The notes beneath the pieces were generated by a model. It was not told the DNA's origin. It was given only the letters and a program-made list of their open reading frames with translations, and did no database searches. Below, piece by piece: positions 21,208 to 31,406 of a stretch of 64,000 bases of DNA; the stretch's first letter is position 1, and each line of letters opens with the position of its first letter. The stretch covers positions 3,100,001 to 3,164,000 of the forward strand of contig CP012817.1 of NCBI GenBank assembly GCA_001936135.1, given 5' to 3'. The translations under genes and the position numbers were made by a program. Origin of the DNA: Saccharomycopsis fibuligera x Saccharomycopsis cf. fibuligera. Its lineage: Eukaryota; Ascomycota; Saccharomycetes; Ascoideales; Saccharomycopsidaceae.

Positions 21208-24200
21208 TTATAGTACAGGCAATACCAACTTTTTGCTTGTTACGTCAGACACAATTTTTTGATATTCACTTTCTTTCAAATACAAAGTTAACAGTTTAAG
21301 TTCATCAATATTTGCCAGACTTTTTTCCATTTCAAGGGTATAAATAGCGTAAAGTGACTCGACAATCTTTATTGCTATCGGCTTTTTGCGAATAAACTTT
21401 TTGAGCATTGTGTTCAAACGCTTCATTGACTCCCGTTTAGCATAGCCATGCATGATCAAATATTCGTGAACATCTATTATTTTAAGCAAGGTGCTAGGTG
21501 ATTTATTTTTGATTTCCATATTATATGTCCGCACAAAAAGTTTTTTTATAATGAGCTTATCTTCTTCATTCTGCTTATCTTGAACTAACTCGACTTTTGA
21601 GTTTATAAGTTTTACTAGTAAGTTAAGACAACTAGTTCTGATCTTCTCTTCTTGATCGTAAAACGTGTCCTTTTGACTATTGTAACTAAGCATTTTCTCA
21701 TTATCAGTAGGTTCGCGAAGTAAATATAGCACATGGTTTATTGTTAAGCGTCTCAATGCTTTATTTTGTATTAACTGATCTGATTCAGATAAACTTCTAT
21801 CGAAACCTTCATACAAAAACTCAAACTGGTAAGAGTAACCTTTTCCACTCTTTCGGAAATTCTTCCATTGGTCTAAGTCAACCGTAAGCCATTTATCAAA
21901 GGCCTCAATCAATGCATCAGTAGACTGAAGCACACTTAAATCGGACCCATGCATTGAGCCGCTGGTTAAGCAAATACCCTTCCAAAATTCCTGGTTCGAT
22001 TGTTGGATCGCTGAAAGTTTTTCCCCATTCAGTGAATTTAAAACATAGTTGGCATAATAGAACTGAAATAAGAACTTATAGTAACAGAAGTAGTCATTTC
22101 TGTAAATTATGGTACTCGCAATGGAGATGAAGCGATCCTTTATGTTTTCCTTGTTTGCAAATTTGAATTTGATCAACACTATTAACGCTTTGTATTTTAC
22201 TTTATCAATGACTTCACTCGATATTCTTAATAGCCTTGACTCAATTAACATTGATAGTTCTTCGTTTTTCATACCAACAAAAAATTTCAAGTTCTTTTCA
22301 ATTGCATTAATAGTCATGAGTCTTATTTTGCTTCCCACGTCGCCTTGTTCAGTTAATGTGTAATCATTGAGTTGGTCTACCAATGCGCGAAGGAATTTGG
22401 CATCAAAAGTGCTCTCATCAACATTTGTTTGGCTACCGTTATAAATCAAGTTTCCAATGCTAAATATCAAGTTTTCCCTGATCTCATATGACATCTTCTT
22501 GTCAGCGATTGAGTTTGCAAAGTAAGTCAAAAATCCTTGATCTGCTAAGTATTTAGGCTTCAAATAGCCAACGTTCTTTGAGCTAATCAAATTCCCATTT
22601 TTAATATAGTACATAAGCTTATTGGTGAAAAGGGATACAAAACTTTGCTTTTCAGCATTCTTCACTAAAAACTCATACTTGGATAACTCAACAATGAAAT
22701 CCTTGAATAACAAACTAATGGTTTCGCTATTCTGCCTTATTATGTTGAATACAAGATTTTCTATTATATGCTCTGGGAGACTATTTGGATGATTTGTAAA
22801 CTCACAACTATAATAATTAGGCTTGTCATAGTAAAATAGAAGTTCAATCAATATCTTCATAATGTCTTCCCCAACATATACCAGGTCTCTGTGATAGTCA
22901 AATGTTAAAGCTAATATTGAATCTTTGAGTTTTACAATATAGGAGTCTAGTCTGTGTTTAGATGAATCGTCAAGTAAGGTACTATCTGCTGAGCTCTTGC
23001 GGACTGTTTTGAGCAACTCAGAAACTGTAAAAAATAATCCACTTTTGATCTTAGTGGTTCCAAATTCCAACAAGACATATTCTAAAGAACATATTAACTT
23101 TTTCACCCAGTTTGTTTTCTTTTCTTTGCTACTGCATTGCTTAATTTTCAATTCAAATAACGAGGCAACTAATACAGAGGCCCTTTTCTGGCTATCGTGA
23201 TCTATGGAGAAGATGCCCAAGCTTAAGTTTGGATTTTTTACCAATTTATCGTCGGCATGCAAAATGTCTGTCTCCGTGCAAAGCAATAATTTAAAAAAAT
23301 CACTCTGAAATGCCGGAAGCATATTGAAGACTGCAACAGAGTTTTCAAAATACGTCACATCTAAATCATTTAGCTTATTGAATTCCAAAAGCTCAATAAA
23401 GCTGACTGAAAATTTATTTGCTGTTTCCTGGTCAATGGACAAGGCGAGCCAGATGTCAAGGCCGAATCGTCCAAGCATTTCTTGTATAACAGCACTTCCT
23501 GATCTTCTGATTATCAAATCTGTATCAAAACAACTGATAAAAATTAAATGTTGAAATAGCAATACCAAGACACTCTTATTGCGCTTGAGTAACCCGCTAT
23601 TGTATTTTAATAAATTCCATACAATATAGAGTGCTGAATCTCTTATATTTGAACCAATAAGAGCAGAATTGATTTGAAATCTCTTAAAGTAAAAAAATGG
23701 CTTGATGAGCACGTAAACCAAATTAATATACTCTTCCTTCTCTGTTGAAATTAAGCCTTTTTTCAAAAGCTCGGCGACCACAAGAAATGTTCCATGTACT
23801 TTATTTACAGAAATCAAATCAAAATTAATATGAATATTTTGAGTGATATCGACTATAAAATCTTCCTCTTCGATTTTTCCAATAAGCTGTGTTACTTGAT
23901 CTATCTCCAATTGAGCAATAACATTGCTCAATATATCTAACTGAAACTCTTGCGGTAATAAAACTGCTATTTTTGCAATGTTTTTGGCATTACTGTATCG
24001 TACTATGGTATCCTTATTTGTGATTATTGACATCAAGGATGCAATAGTATCCTCTATGCGTTGTAAATATAAGTCCTCGTCCACATCATCTAAACTCGAA
24101 TTGATAATTTTTATGAATATTGTTGACAAATGACCATAATTTTTTATTACTTGTTGAAGTATCAAAGATGAATAGCTTGCAGAGCTTTCTATTTGTTGAA

Positions 24201-24969
24201 ACTTTTGTGAAATCAAATTATAATGCACATCTAAGAGGTCACGACGGGCCTTATAATCAACCAATTTTAACAAGTTAAGTAATATTTTCAAATTTGTTAG
24301 CGTTTGATTTGTAGAAAAATCACAAAAATTTTCCTTTAAATACTTATGATAGTAATCTCTCAAGTACTTAACTGAATCGACTCTAGAAAGAAATTTTGAG
24401 TAAAGAAGCACAGCCACGTCGTTAAGGTAGCTGTTTGAATTGTTTTTCATGAGTAATTTCTCAAAGCAGATTTTGTGAATAAGCTCAACATTTGATAAGG
24501 ATTGCAATGCAAAAGGGGATAATATTAATACGGAAAGCCATAAAAGTAAAAATGAGAGCTCATGCCAATGGTCCTTATCATTAAAGTTTGAGATTATGTG
24601 GCGTAGCTGATCAAAGATGATATTGAACAAATTTATATCAGTTGATAACAAGTTGCTCACAAGTTCAAGACCTCTTATCTTGCAGAAATTGTATATAATC
24701 AAAGCAATCACTCTCCTCAAATTATTATCATCGTTTCCTTCTTTTAAAAGTTCAATATATCTCTCGGAAAGCTTTTGAACAAAACTTGGAAGTGACTTGT
24801 CTAATAGTTGAGGACTAGTCTGAAAATCATTTATTAGAAGTATAAGAGATTCCACGGTCTTGACAGTGGTAATACCATCAGTAAACTGTACGATCTGAGA
24901 GATTCCGCGGCTTATTTCATTTAAGAAAAAGTTTTGATTCTTTATAATCCTTAATTCGTCATTATTCAT
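21208..24969 (-). CDS. CIN1: Cin1, tubulin-folding cofactor D
   Basis: Cofactor D takes beta-tubulin from the chaperonin pathway and joins it with alpha-tubulin; mutants are benomyl-sensitive. 1253 residues (S. cerevisiae Cin1 is about 1014). All-helical HEAT/ARM-like repeats run throughout with no low-complexity inserts. Family-typical segments are CKIRGLELVSNLL (about 91-103) and HELSFLLLWLSVLILSPFALQSL (about 138-160), matching the cofactor D pattern of a leucine-rich helix after the IRG block. One exon, AT-rich codons. Convergent with the hexose transporter; tRNA-Val is 313 bases upstream. Confidence 0.85.
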   Translation of the reverse strand: MNNDELRIIKNQNFFLNEISRGISQIVQFTDGITTVKTVESLILLINDFQTSPQLLDKSLPSFVQKLSERYIELLKEGNDDNNLRRVIALIIYNFCKIRGLELVSNLLSTDINLFNIIFDQLRHIISNFNDKDHWHELSFLLLWLSVLILSPFALQSLSNVELIHKICFEKLLMKNNSNSYLNDVAVLLYSKFLSRVDSVKYLRDYYHKYLKENFCDFSTNQTLTNLKILLNLLKLVDYKARRDLLDVHYNLISQKFQQIESSASYSSLILQQVIKNYGHLSTIFIKIINSSLDDVDEDLYLQRIEDTIASLMSIITNKDTIVRYSNAKNIAKIAVLLPQEFQLDILSNVIAQLEIDQVTQLIGKIEEEDFIVDITQNIHINFDLISVNKVHGTFLVVAELLKKGLISTEKEEYINLVYVLIKPFFYFKRFQINSALIGSNIRDSALYIVWNLLKYNSGLLKRNKSVLVLLFQHLIFISCFDTDLIIRRSGSAVIQEMLGRFGLDIWLALSIDQETANKFSVSFIELLEFNKLNDLDVTYFENSVAVFNMLPAFQSDFFKLLLCTETDILHADDKLVKNPNLSLGIFSIDHDSQKRASVLVASLFELKIKQCSSKEKKTNWVKKLICSLEYVLLEFGTTKIKSGLFFTVSELLKTVRKSSADSTLLDDSSKHRLDSYIVKLKDSILALTFDYHRDLVYVGEDIMKILIELLFYYDKPNYYSCEFTNHPNSLPEHIIENLVFNIIRQNSETISLLFKDFIVELSKYEFLVKNAEKQSFVSLFTNKLMYYIKNGNLISSKNVGYLKPKYLADQGFLTYFANSIADKKMSYEIRENLIFSIGNLIYNGSQTNVDESTFDAKFLRALVDQLNDYTLTEQGDVGSKIRLMTINAIEKNLKFFVGMKNEELSMLIESRLLRISSEVIDKVKYKALIVLIKFKFANKENIKDRFISIASTIIYRNDYFCYYKFLFQFYYANYVLNSLNGEKLSAIQQSNQEFWKGICLTSGSMHGSDLSVLQSTDALIEAFDKWLTVDLDQWKNFRKSGKGYSYQFEFLYEGFDRSLSESDQLIQNKALRRLTINHVLYLLREPTDNEKMLSYNSQKDTFYDQEEKIRTSCLNLLVKLINSKVELVQDKQNEEDKLIIKKLFVRTYNMEIKNKSPSTLLKIIDVHEYLIMHGYAKRESMKRLNTMLKKFIRKKPIAIKIVESLYAIYTLEMEKSLANIDELKLLTLYLKESEYQKIVSDVTSKKLVLPVL

Positions 24970-25282
24970 TTCGAAACAATCCGTTGTGGTGATGTTATTA
25001 GTTGGCGCTTATTACGCTGCTAGCCTCGGGCACAGTTGTATGGTATATGATCTTAATTTTTACCAAATTTTTTTTTACCCGGTGATTTACAAAACAATTC
25101 CACGATTGTAAAAATTTACCTTTTTGCGTATGAATGAGTGTGATGAATACAGAACATCAGACACAAAGTGAAATTCTTTGGTCTTCAATGTGTTTTTCAG
25201 CTCAAAAAAGGATGGAATTTGACAAAAACAACAACAATTGTACTTCCAAGTGCAAAAACTTAGAAATTAAAAAAATGAGTTT
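24970..25282. other. Intergenic CIN1 / tRNA-Val
   Basis: 313 bases: the CIN1 5' flank and the 3' flank of the minus-strand tRNA. A run of T on the tRNA's strand just beyond its 3' end (about 25270-25276) can act as the Pol III terminator. Confidence 0.5.
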
Positions 25283-25383
25283 GAACTGTGCGAGGTTCGA
25301 ACTCGCGATCTTTTCGGCGCATATCACAAGTTCGAACTTGTTGACATTGTAAACGAAACGTCGTACCACTAGACCAACAGTCC
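25283..25383 (-). tRNA. tRNA-Val (UAC) with 30-nt intron
   Basis: On the minus strand the acceptor GGACTGT pairs with ACAGTTC (one G-T). The anticodon stem TTTCG/CGAAA and T arm GCGAG-TTCGAAC-CTCGC are complete. The loop T-T-TAC-A (25348-25353 in complement) gives anticodon UAC. A 30-nt intron (25318-25347) sits directly 3' of position 37, the canonical place, leaving C38. The T arm and variable region resemble S. cerevisiae tRNA-Val(UAC), which as far as I recall lacks an intron. The intron carries the palindrome AAGTTCGAACTT. A copia LTR begins 121 bases upstream. Confidence 0.85.
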
Positions 25384-25503
25384 AACTCTGTTTTAGTAGT
25401 AAAAACAATTCTGTGACCACCATCTCTGCTCTGATATATTAGTATTCTAAATTGATCCTTAAACCACTAGGTCCTCTTGGGTCAACATGATTTGTTCAGT
25501 CTT

Positions 25504-26027
25504 TGACGAACATTAAGTTCTAGAACAATAATATTAGGAGATACATTCACTATATGACACTAAGCGCTTACATAATTCATATTTACTACTATTTATAGTT
25601 GTCGGAGTATAGTGACTATATCTGCTACCCATACCTGAGGTTGTACCCTCTGGATAGCACTGGTTAGACTAGTCTCTCCTTTAGTAGTGAAGGATAGCCA
25701 CTTACTGAGATACTAATATTTTTCTTAAGTAATGAAATTGGTCTTATATTCCTTGCTTATTATAAACTATATCATTTAATAAAAACATTCTGTCTTTCAG
25801 ACTATATATAATAATTTCATTCCTCACCCATAATGCTCAGGTGATGCTAAATTTTCCATCACATCTTTGATGTTGTTCTCCTTAGCAACCATGCCTGCGC
25901 TCAAATGTTCTCGGCCGCAAAAGGCAGTTTACCAAAAAGGAGATTATACCAAATGGACGGTATGAAAGATGTTAATTGGTATAAATCCAACAATAGTTCA
26001 ACGCTAATATGTGTTATGCAGTCAGAG
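25504..26027 (+). mobile_element. LTR relic, Ty1/copia family 2 (interrupted by a family 1 LTR)
   Basis: Starts TGACGAACATTAAG and matches, in reverse, the LTR relics ending at 34719 and 43315. The match resumes after the inserted family 1 LTR as ATAGTTCAACGCTAATATG and fades near 26027. It lies upstream of tRNA-Val. Broken and diverged, hence older than its insert. Confidence 0.7.
25600..25992 (+). mobile_element. Solo LTR, copia-like family 1, with ATAGT target duplication
   Basis: 393 bases beginning TGTCGGAGTATAG and ending TAAATCCAACA, the TG...CA inverted ends usual for Ty1/copia LTRs. It is flanked by the 5-base direct repeat ATAGT (25595-25599 and 25993-25997), so it arose by insertion and later LTR-LTR recombination. 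It sits inside a family 2 LTR. A second, shorter copy is at 42939-43115. Confidence 0.88.
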
Positions 26028-26700
26028 AAGTTGACTCAGCGAAACAATAATCTAACGAGCTACAGAATGATGACGAACCAGAGCTGGAATCCGAACAAGA
26101 GCAGGAACCTGAAGAAGAGATGAAAACTAATAAAAAATTGGAACAGCCATCAATCACATCCTAATTATCAATGAATTCAGGAAATAATATAGAATGATGA
26201 AATTGAAACCAACTAAGTAGAAAACAAATCTTCTACAGATGATTCACAAACCTTAATCCCAGAACCAAAGGGAGACACAACCTCCACTCAATCTAGAATA
26301 ATTAATCCAACCACCTTCTCAAGAAAAAGAAAAAGGCTCGAGAACCTTGGTGACATGATATATGGGGTAAAGAATCGAAGTAAAATCATTAAGATTCATA
26401 ACTTGAAAAAAATTCTTGAACACTGATGAGAAAGACAAATGGCTAGAAGCCATACAAGAAGAACTGCAAACCATTATCAGGAACGGAACCTTCACTGAAT
26501 AGTTAATATCCAAACGGGAGCTAAAAAATTTGAACTTGATCTCAACTCTATGGCGATTGAAGAAACAAAAACAAGATGGGATAAAATTCAAAGCACGGTT
26601 ATGCGCGAGTGGTGACCAAGAAAAGGACAGTAATTTGTCCATTATCACTCTTTCTTTCTTGAAATATTTGGTATCTCGAGATACCAAATATTTCACTAAT
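26028..26700 (+). mobile_element. Ty1/copia pol relic (acidic linker and start of reverse transcriptase)
   Basis: Translating in pieces gives an acidic Glu-rich linker, then residues like DKWLEAIQEEL and KARLCASGDQEKDSN, which match the start of copia-type reverse transcriptase. Clearly broken by several changes. It follows the family 2 LTR relic but is far too short for a whole element. A 36-base perfect palindrome (26660-26695) lies near its end. Confidence 0.7.
26660..26695. repeat. Perfect 36-base palindrome centred on CTCGAG
   Basis: Each 18-base arm is the exact reverse complement of the other, with no spacer. It lies in the pol relic and has no counterpart elsewhere in the window. Confidence 0.9.
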
Positions 26701-27149
26701 GGTAAGAATAATGTTTGAGTGAGAGGTTTCGTTAATAGGCCTAAAATTTGCCCTTGGTGTTAAAATATTATAAATTCATGTTGTTATTGTTGATACGTTG
26801 TCTAGAGTACTCTAGCCGGATGTTCACATGTCTATTTCTCTTATTAAAACCTTCTTTGTTAATCATGTTTAAAGTAAGTTAAATTAAGCGTTCCCTCTCG
26901 GTATAAGTAGTATCGACCAAAAATAAACTATACAATATCAGATTAATAAAATTAACTTCAAAAATAAAATATATACACTTTATATATGTTGATTTTTAGT
27001 TCATTTAGGGTTCGAACCAGTATTAATAAATAATGAGTCGTGCACTTGCACACAATAAAGAACCGATTTTTTATCTGATTTCAGTCACTTGTTTATTATG
27101 ATAGTTTTCATTTTCCATCACTTAGTTATGTTTTTTGTATTCTGTTGCA
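26701..27149. other. AT-rich stretch within the retroelement nest
   Basis: Unassigned DNA between two oppositely oriented copia relics. GTCGTGCACT near 27031 also occurs in the family 2 LTR at 34624, so part may be a very degraded LTR. No gene seen. Confidence 0.4.
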
Positions 27150-28376
27150 GGTGTTGGTTTGATTTTCATATCTGGCGTTCCAAATCTTTCAATGATTCTT
27201 GAGATGTAATCTTGCTGGTCAAGCTTAATGTCTTCCCTAACATACTTTCCACTTTTCTTTGAATTTGTCTCAGTCATATTCAATCCCAAAATTTTTTTTT
27301 CAAAGTGAATTTGTCTTGAACCCGTTGTTTTATACCCGCTACTGTTTTCAACTCAATGTTTTATGAGCTCGGTAGCTAAAAGTTTATCCTTAGAAGCAAT
27401 AATAATGTCTTCAACAAATCAGCCCTTTAGATAGATACTCGGTATTTGATGCATGGAAGTTGGAGATGGTAATGAAATCAGAGTCAATATAAGCATTCGT
27501 GTAAGCATTTTTTGCGTCATATTGGAATATGCGAATCTCTTTCTGTTGTGCTAGGGAAATACCTATTCTTGATATATCAGCTGCTAATGCGGGTTCACAA
27601 ATCTCAAAATTACTGTCCTTTTCTTGATCACCTCTTGCATATAAATCTTCCTTAAACTTTATTCCATAATATTCTTGTTTCTTGTTATATTTGTACTTAG
27701 ATTTCTTAAAATTATTTGCTCTTCTGCTATCAACTACAGTTTGATAGTGTTTTTCCATCATGTCCAAAATATCGTCCAAGTTTCTTTTGCTGGAGATCAT
27801 GTTAACCACAGTTCTAACTTGTGTCATAGGACCGCGGAGTCCTTGAAGAACTTGTTCAGTTAACGATTCGTCACTTAGAGGATAGTTGATTCTTCGTGCC
27901 GTTTCTTTTAATAGTCTGATTTCCTTGGCAAACTTATCAACATCATAATTACCAGCATAACGGATGTTAATAACTTGTTTCATGATCTCGTGTGGTTCAA
28001 CGATGTACTTGGTAGCTTTCATGATTTTAAGTAAGGTTTTGCAAACGTGTTGTTCCTCGTCAAGGAGATCACTATAGTCACCAACAGTTGCTTTAAGGAT
28101 TGAGTTGACCCACCATTGTTCTTTTTCTGTGAGTTTTGGAAATTCGTCCTTGTTGTTTGAAAGCTGTTTGATGAACTCTGAAACGCCAGGAATATCCAAC
28201 ACAAAAAGCATAGATTGCAATTGACTGAAGTACTGGACTTTGTTTCTAAAGGTTAAAGTATCCATCTGTGCTCTAACATCTTTGAGCTTCGTGATTGGGT
28301 TGATGCCCTGGATAGAGTAATTTACGCTAGCAGCGGAGTTCGCACCATTTTGGAATACTGACATCTCAGGGTTCAT
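27150..28376 (-). mobile_element. Ty1/copia relic with Gag-like and reverse-transcriptase-like parts
   Basis: The minus strand holds a 321-codon open frame (27411-28376). Most of it is Gag-like: helical, with segments such as WWVNSILKATVGDY and IRYAGNYDVDKFAKEIRLL. Its end is reverse-transcriptase-like (IFQYDAKNAYTNAY), and related sequence continues in broken form to about 27150. The element is far shorter than a whole copia element and is broken, with several breaks. The Gag start is repeated beside the LTR relics at 34446 and 42862, which links all three to one family. It lies just upstream of tRNA-Thr. Confidence 0.8.
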
Positions 28377-28396
28377 GTTTTTTGAGGTAAAAGCCT

Positions 28397-28440
28397 TGCA
28401 TTTCCAAACTAACTAACTAATAATAAATATATAAAACTGA
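28397..28440 (-). mobile_element. LTR end of family 2 next to tRNA-Thr
   Basis: TGCATTTCC...CTAACTAATAATAAATATATAA matches the internal-side end of the family 2 LTRs at 34503 and 42921. Only about 40 bases remain before the tRNA flank. Confidence 0.7.
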
Positions 28441-28460
28441 ATTTTTACAAAATTAAAGCT

Positions 28461-28533
28461 GCCCTTATGGCCAAGTTGGTAAGGCGCTACACTAGTAATG
28501 TAGCGATCCTCAGTTCGAATCTGAGTGAGGGCA
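28461..28533 (+). tRNA. tRNA-Thr (AGU)
   Basis: 73 nt without intron. Acceptor GCCCTTA/TGAGGGC with discriminator A, D arm with GGCCAAGTTGGTAAGGC, anticodon loop ACTAGTAA giving AGU, T arm CTCAG-TTCGAAT-CTGAG. Identical to the minus-strand copy at 42629. A T-rich stretch follows. Copia relics abut it upstream. Confidence 0.95.
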
Positions 28534-29212
28534 ACTTATTTTTGAAAGTTACCCAAAATATTCGTGTCTTTATTTTATTGTACACAGTATTTTGCAACTC
28601 AACTGCAAATTAAGCAGTAGCCTATTTTGCAGAATAATTTTTATTTTAATTAAAATAAAGATTTAGATTTTTTTTAAAGAGAAAGATTATAAACTTTGAC
28701 CTATTATTGAAGTAGAAGAAAAAGTCAGTCTTGGTGAATACGGTGTAGGTTGCGCAATGTTGAATGAACTGCCTAAACCCAAAAATATATTTCTAGGTTT
28801 ATATGTATGTAATTTGCTTATAAGTATTATACTGCAATACTTTGCAGCTGTCGAGTGAAGCACTTTCCAAATTGGAAGCATATGTTTTTATGATGAGCTC
28901 TTGACGCACCTGACTCTTGTTTAGATGTATCCCGATTTGGTTATAGTATAAACAAATGTGCATATGTATGCATGCATAAAAGAATAGAACACATCGAGGC
29001 TTGACTTATATAAATTTGAGACATATCCATCGAAGAAGGCACACTTTTCTTTCAGAACTGTAAGCTATTCATAATTCATCAACATAATTATTTTTTTTTT
29101 ATTAAGCTTCGTTTGATTTTTTTTTAAAAAAATATTTTCATTTAGTTCTCTGATACTATCAATATATATTACCACCAGTGCTTTTAAATTGAACAAACAA
29201 GTTAATCAAATC
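28534..29212. other. Intergenic tRNA-Thr / unknown gene
   Basis: 679 AT-rich bases, the promoter side of the gene at 29213. No gene or repeat recognised. Confidence 0.5.
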
Positions 29213-30229
29213 ATGTTAGCTTCTTGCGTTAATAACTTTTCCATTGGTAAAATCAACGGGAATCTTGCTCAAAATAGTAACCATATGTACTTACAAAAGA
29301 AAAAGGCTGTTGGTAGTTCTTATTTGAGTCAAGCAAATACTAGGATCACCAAGAATAAAAAACCTGACTTGAAGGTCAAACTGCTCGATACAGTTTTTGA
29401 TATCGAAGCTGCAAAGGTTAACGAAGAAATTTACCAAGTAAAGTTCTGTTCAAACTTACTCAAAAATCAAGGAGAAAAAGCATTTGAAATAGAAAGAATG
29501 GAAAAAAGACAAGTTTGCAAGCTTATTGAGCCATTGAAAGATAGTTACGTTAAGACAGAAGAAAATGTCAAAAAGCAGCCTGTTGATGAAGAGGATCCTG
29601 CATTCAAACTCATCAACAAACATAAAAATTCCAGAAAAACCTTACAGTTTGGTAATAAATATTTTAATGCAGACTCGTTAGATTTATCCAGCTGTTCTAG
29701 TGATGAATCCTTTAATAATTCTTTTAGCGGGACGTTGAAGAAAAGAATAGTGCGTGAAAATGATCTCTTCACTCCTTTGAAACACATGCAAAAAATTACG
29801 AGTTCTAAAAAACTCAAAAAACCAAAGATCTTGAAATCAGATGGAAAGACGGTTACTGCTGAATCTGTTTTAAGAATGGTTGATCCATCTTTCCTCGTCA
29901 GCAGTGACGCTGAGGACTCTTCATTGATTTCCATTAACAGTTCCAATATGATGACAAGTAACAATACAAATAAATTTGACAGCCAAAACCTCTTAGACGA
30001 TTTACAAAATTTTGACCAAATTGATAAGACTTTATTCATGAACGAGAATATGGCTTCCTCTACAAAATCGAAGTCTTCTTACACATCGACTAATCGCTCG
30101 AACTTGAGCAAAGGTTTTACTATGGACGATTTTGATGGCAACCTTTTCAACAGTAAGAGCCAAACTAGAAGCCCAAAAGATTTTCAACAAAATGAATTCA
30201 TTTCTCCTATCAAGAAAGCTATTTGGTAG
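29213..30229 (+). CDS. Unrecognised protein with Ser/Thr-Pro sites
   Basis: 338 residues from the first ATG; the frame is open upstream but without an ATG. I do not recognise it. It is hydrophilic and probably disordered, rich in Ser, Asn and Lys. Possible proline-directed kinase sites are FTPLKH, RSPKDF and ISPIKK. The segments PDLKVKLLDTVFDIEAAKV (about 53-71) and VTAESVLRMVDPSFLVSSD look most ordered. No signal peptide or membrane helix. Codon use resembles its neighbours. A cell-cycle or DNA-linked regulator is possible, but that is speculation. Confidence 0.7.
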   Translation: MLASCVNNFSIGKINGNLAQNSNHMYLQKKKAVGSSYLSQANTRITKNKKPDLKVKLLDTVFDIEAAKVNEEIYQVKFCSNLLKNQGEKAFEIERMEKRQVCKLIEPLKDSYVKTEENVKKQPVDEEDPAFKLINKHKNSRKTLQFGNKYFNADSLDLSSCSSDESFNNSFSGTLKKRIVRENDLFTPLKHMQKITSSKKLKKPKILKSDGKTVTAESVLRMVDPSFLVSSDAEDSSLISINSSNMMTSNNTNKFDSQNLLDDLQNFDQIDKTLFMNENMASSTKSKSSYTSTNRSNLSKGFTMDDFDGNLFNSKSQTRSPKDFQQNEFISPIKKAIW

Positions 30230-30680
30230 CTTGCCCATTTCATTGCAGAAATCAATCATGCCTATTACTTTTACTTCTTTTCCTTTCTGTTCCTAGTTTT
30301 CTTAATGGTTGTTACGAGTGTTGAGGATATGTGTGCAGCACTTTATAATTTTTCTCGGCAATTCCTTTAAAATACCCTTCAGTTCGACTTACATGGATTG
30401 TTTTTTGACAATGTAAAAAAAGACATATTTATAAAATTTCTATAATATACATGAAAACCTGACAAAACAACGTGTAGACCAATAGCCCCGAATCTGCTGT
30501 TTGACTTGAGTTCAAAGTCTGTTTAAGCAAAGAATAGCTTCGTAAAAACTAGGCCTGGAGTAAAAGTAAAAGTTTTTTGTACACCAAACGATTGCCGCAA
30601 AATTTTGAATTGATATAGACAAGGTATTTATTGAATGGATCAGTGACTAGTTGAACACGATCACTTAATTCACCACACAT
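30230..30680. other. Convergent 3' region unknown gene / MRPL33
   Basis: 451 bases between converging genes. No gene or repeat seen. Confidence 0.5.
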
Positions 30681-30935
30681 TTAAATGCGGCTTCCTACCA
30701 CCTGAAACCCCGCACTAAACCTTCTGGCATCTTTCTCTTGTGCTTTTGTTTTTGGTTGTTCTACTACTTGTAAACGCACCAACTCTTTTACTTTGGCAAT
30801 CATACCAGCCGATGCTGGCGACACCTTTTGGTATGCGATAGAACCTCTTTTCTTTAAGCCCAAAGCATTCAAAGTTTCCTTGTATACAACAGGCAAACCG
30901 ATGGCGGATCTTGTCATAGTTATGCGATAGAACAT
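30681..30935 (-). CDS. MRPL33: Mrpl33, mitochondrial large-subunit protein uL30m
   Basis: Component of the mitochondrial 54S subunit. 84 residues against 86 in S. cerevisiae. FYRITMTRSAIGLP (2-15) and LGLKKRGSIAYQKV (26-39) match the uL30 fold, and PASAGMIAKVKELV (41-54) follows as in Mrpl33. No long presequence, as in the yeast orthologue. Confidence 0.92.
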   Translation of the reverse strand: MFYRITMTRSAIGLPVVYKETLNALGLKKRGSIAYQKVSPASAGMIAKVKELVRLQVVEQPKTKAQEKDARRFSAGFQVVGSRI

Positions 30936-31356
30936 TTTTGCGATGAAGTATTTGGATGTATTGGGTTAATTATGTTGAGTAATGAAGCAATATATCAGTG
31001 TCGTCTAGACCCATTAAAGAGAAAAAATGTAAAGACTTTTTCACTTTTTGGAATTTTCGATATTTGACATTAGTGCGGGTAACCTAATTTACTTTCCATG
31101 CTATATAAGCTACTCATCAATATACTAACACTATCCCTTCAAATGAAAACCAAAACATTAAAGTGCAATAAATGATTTAACATTGCTTTATGAAGCGAAC
31201 ACCTGTTATTCCGAGAACAAGCTTATAATAATATGTTGAGTTCTTATCCCTCTTTTTCACTTTCCTATTTACTGATTGCTTTGTCATGAGCCCGAACGCT
31301 TCAAGTAGCCAGCAATGAGTTATAGACATATTAACGCATAGATATGCTGCGCTAGT

Positions 31357-31406
<50 letters not shown>

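Noticed and set aside
26319-26696. 125-codon minus-strand frame
   Set aside because: Antisense of the copia pol relic on the plus strand.
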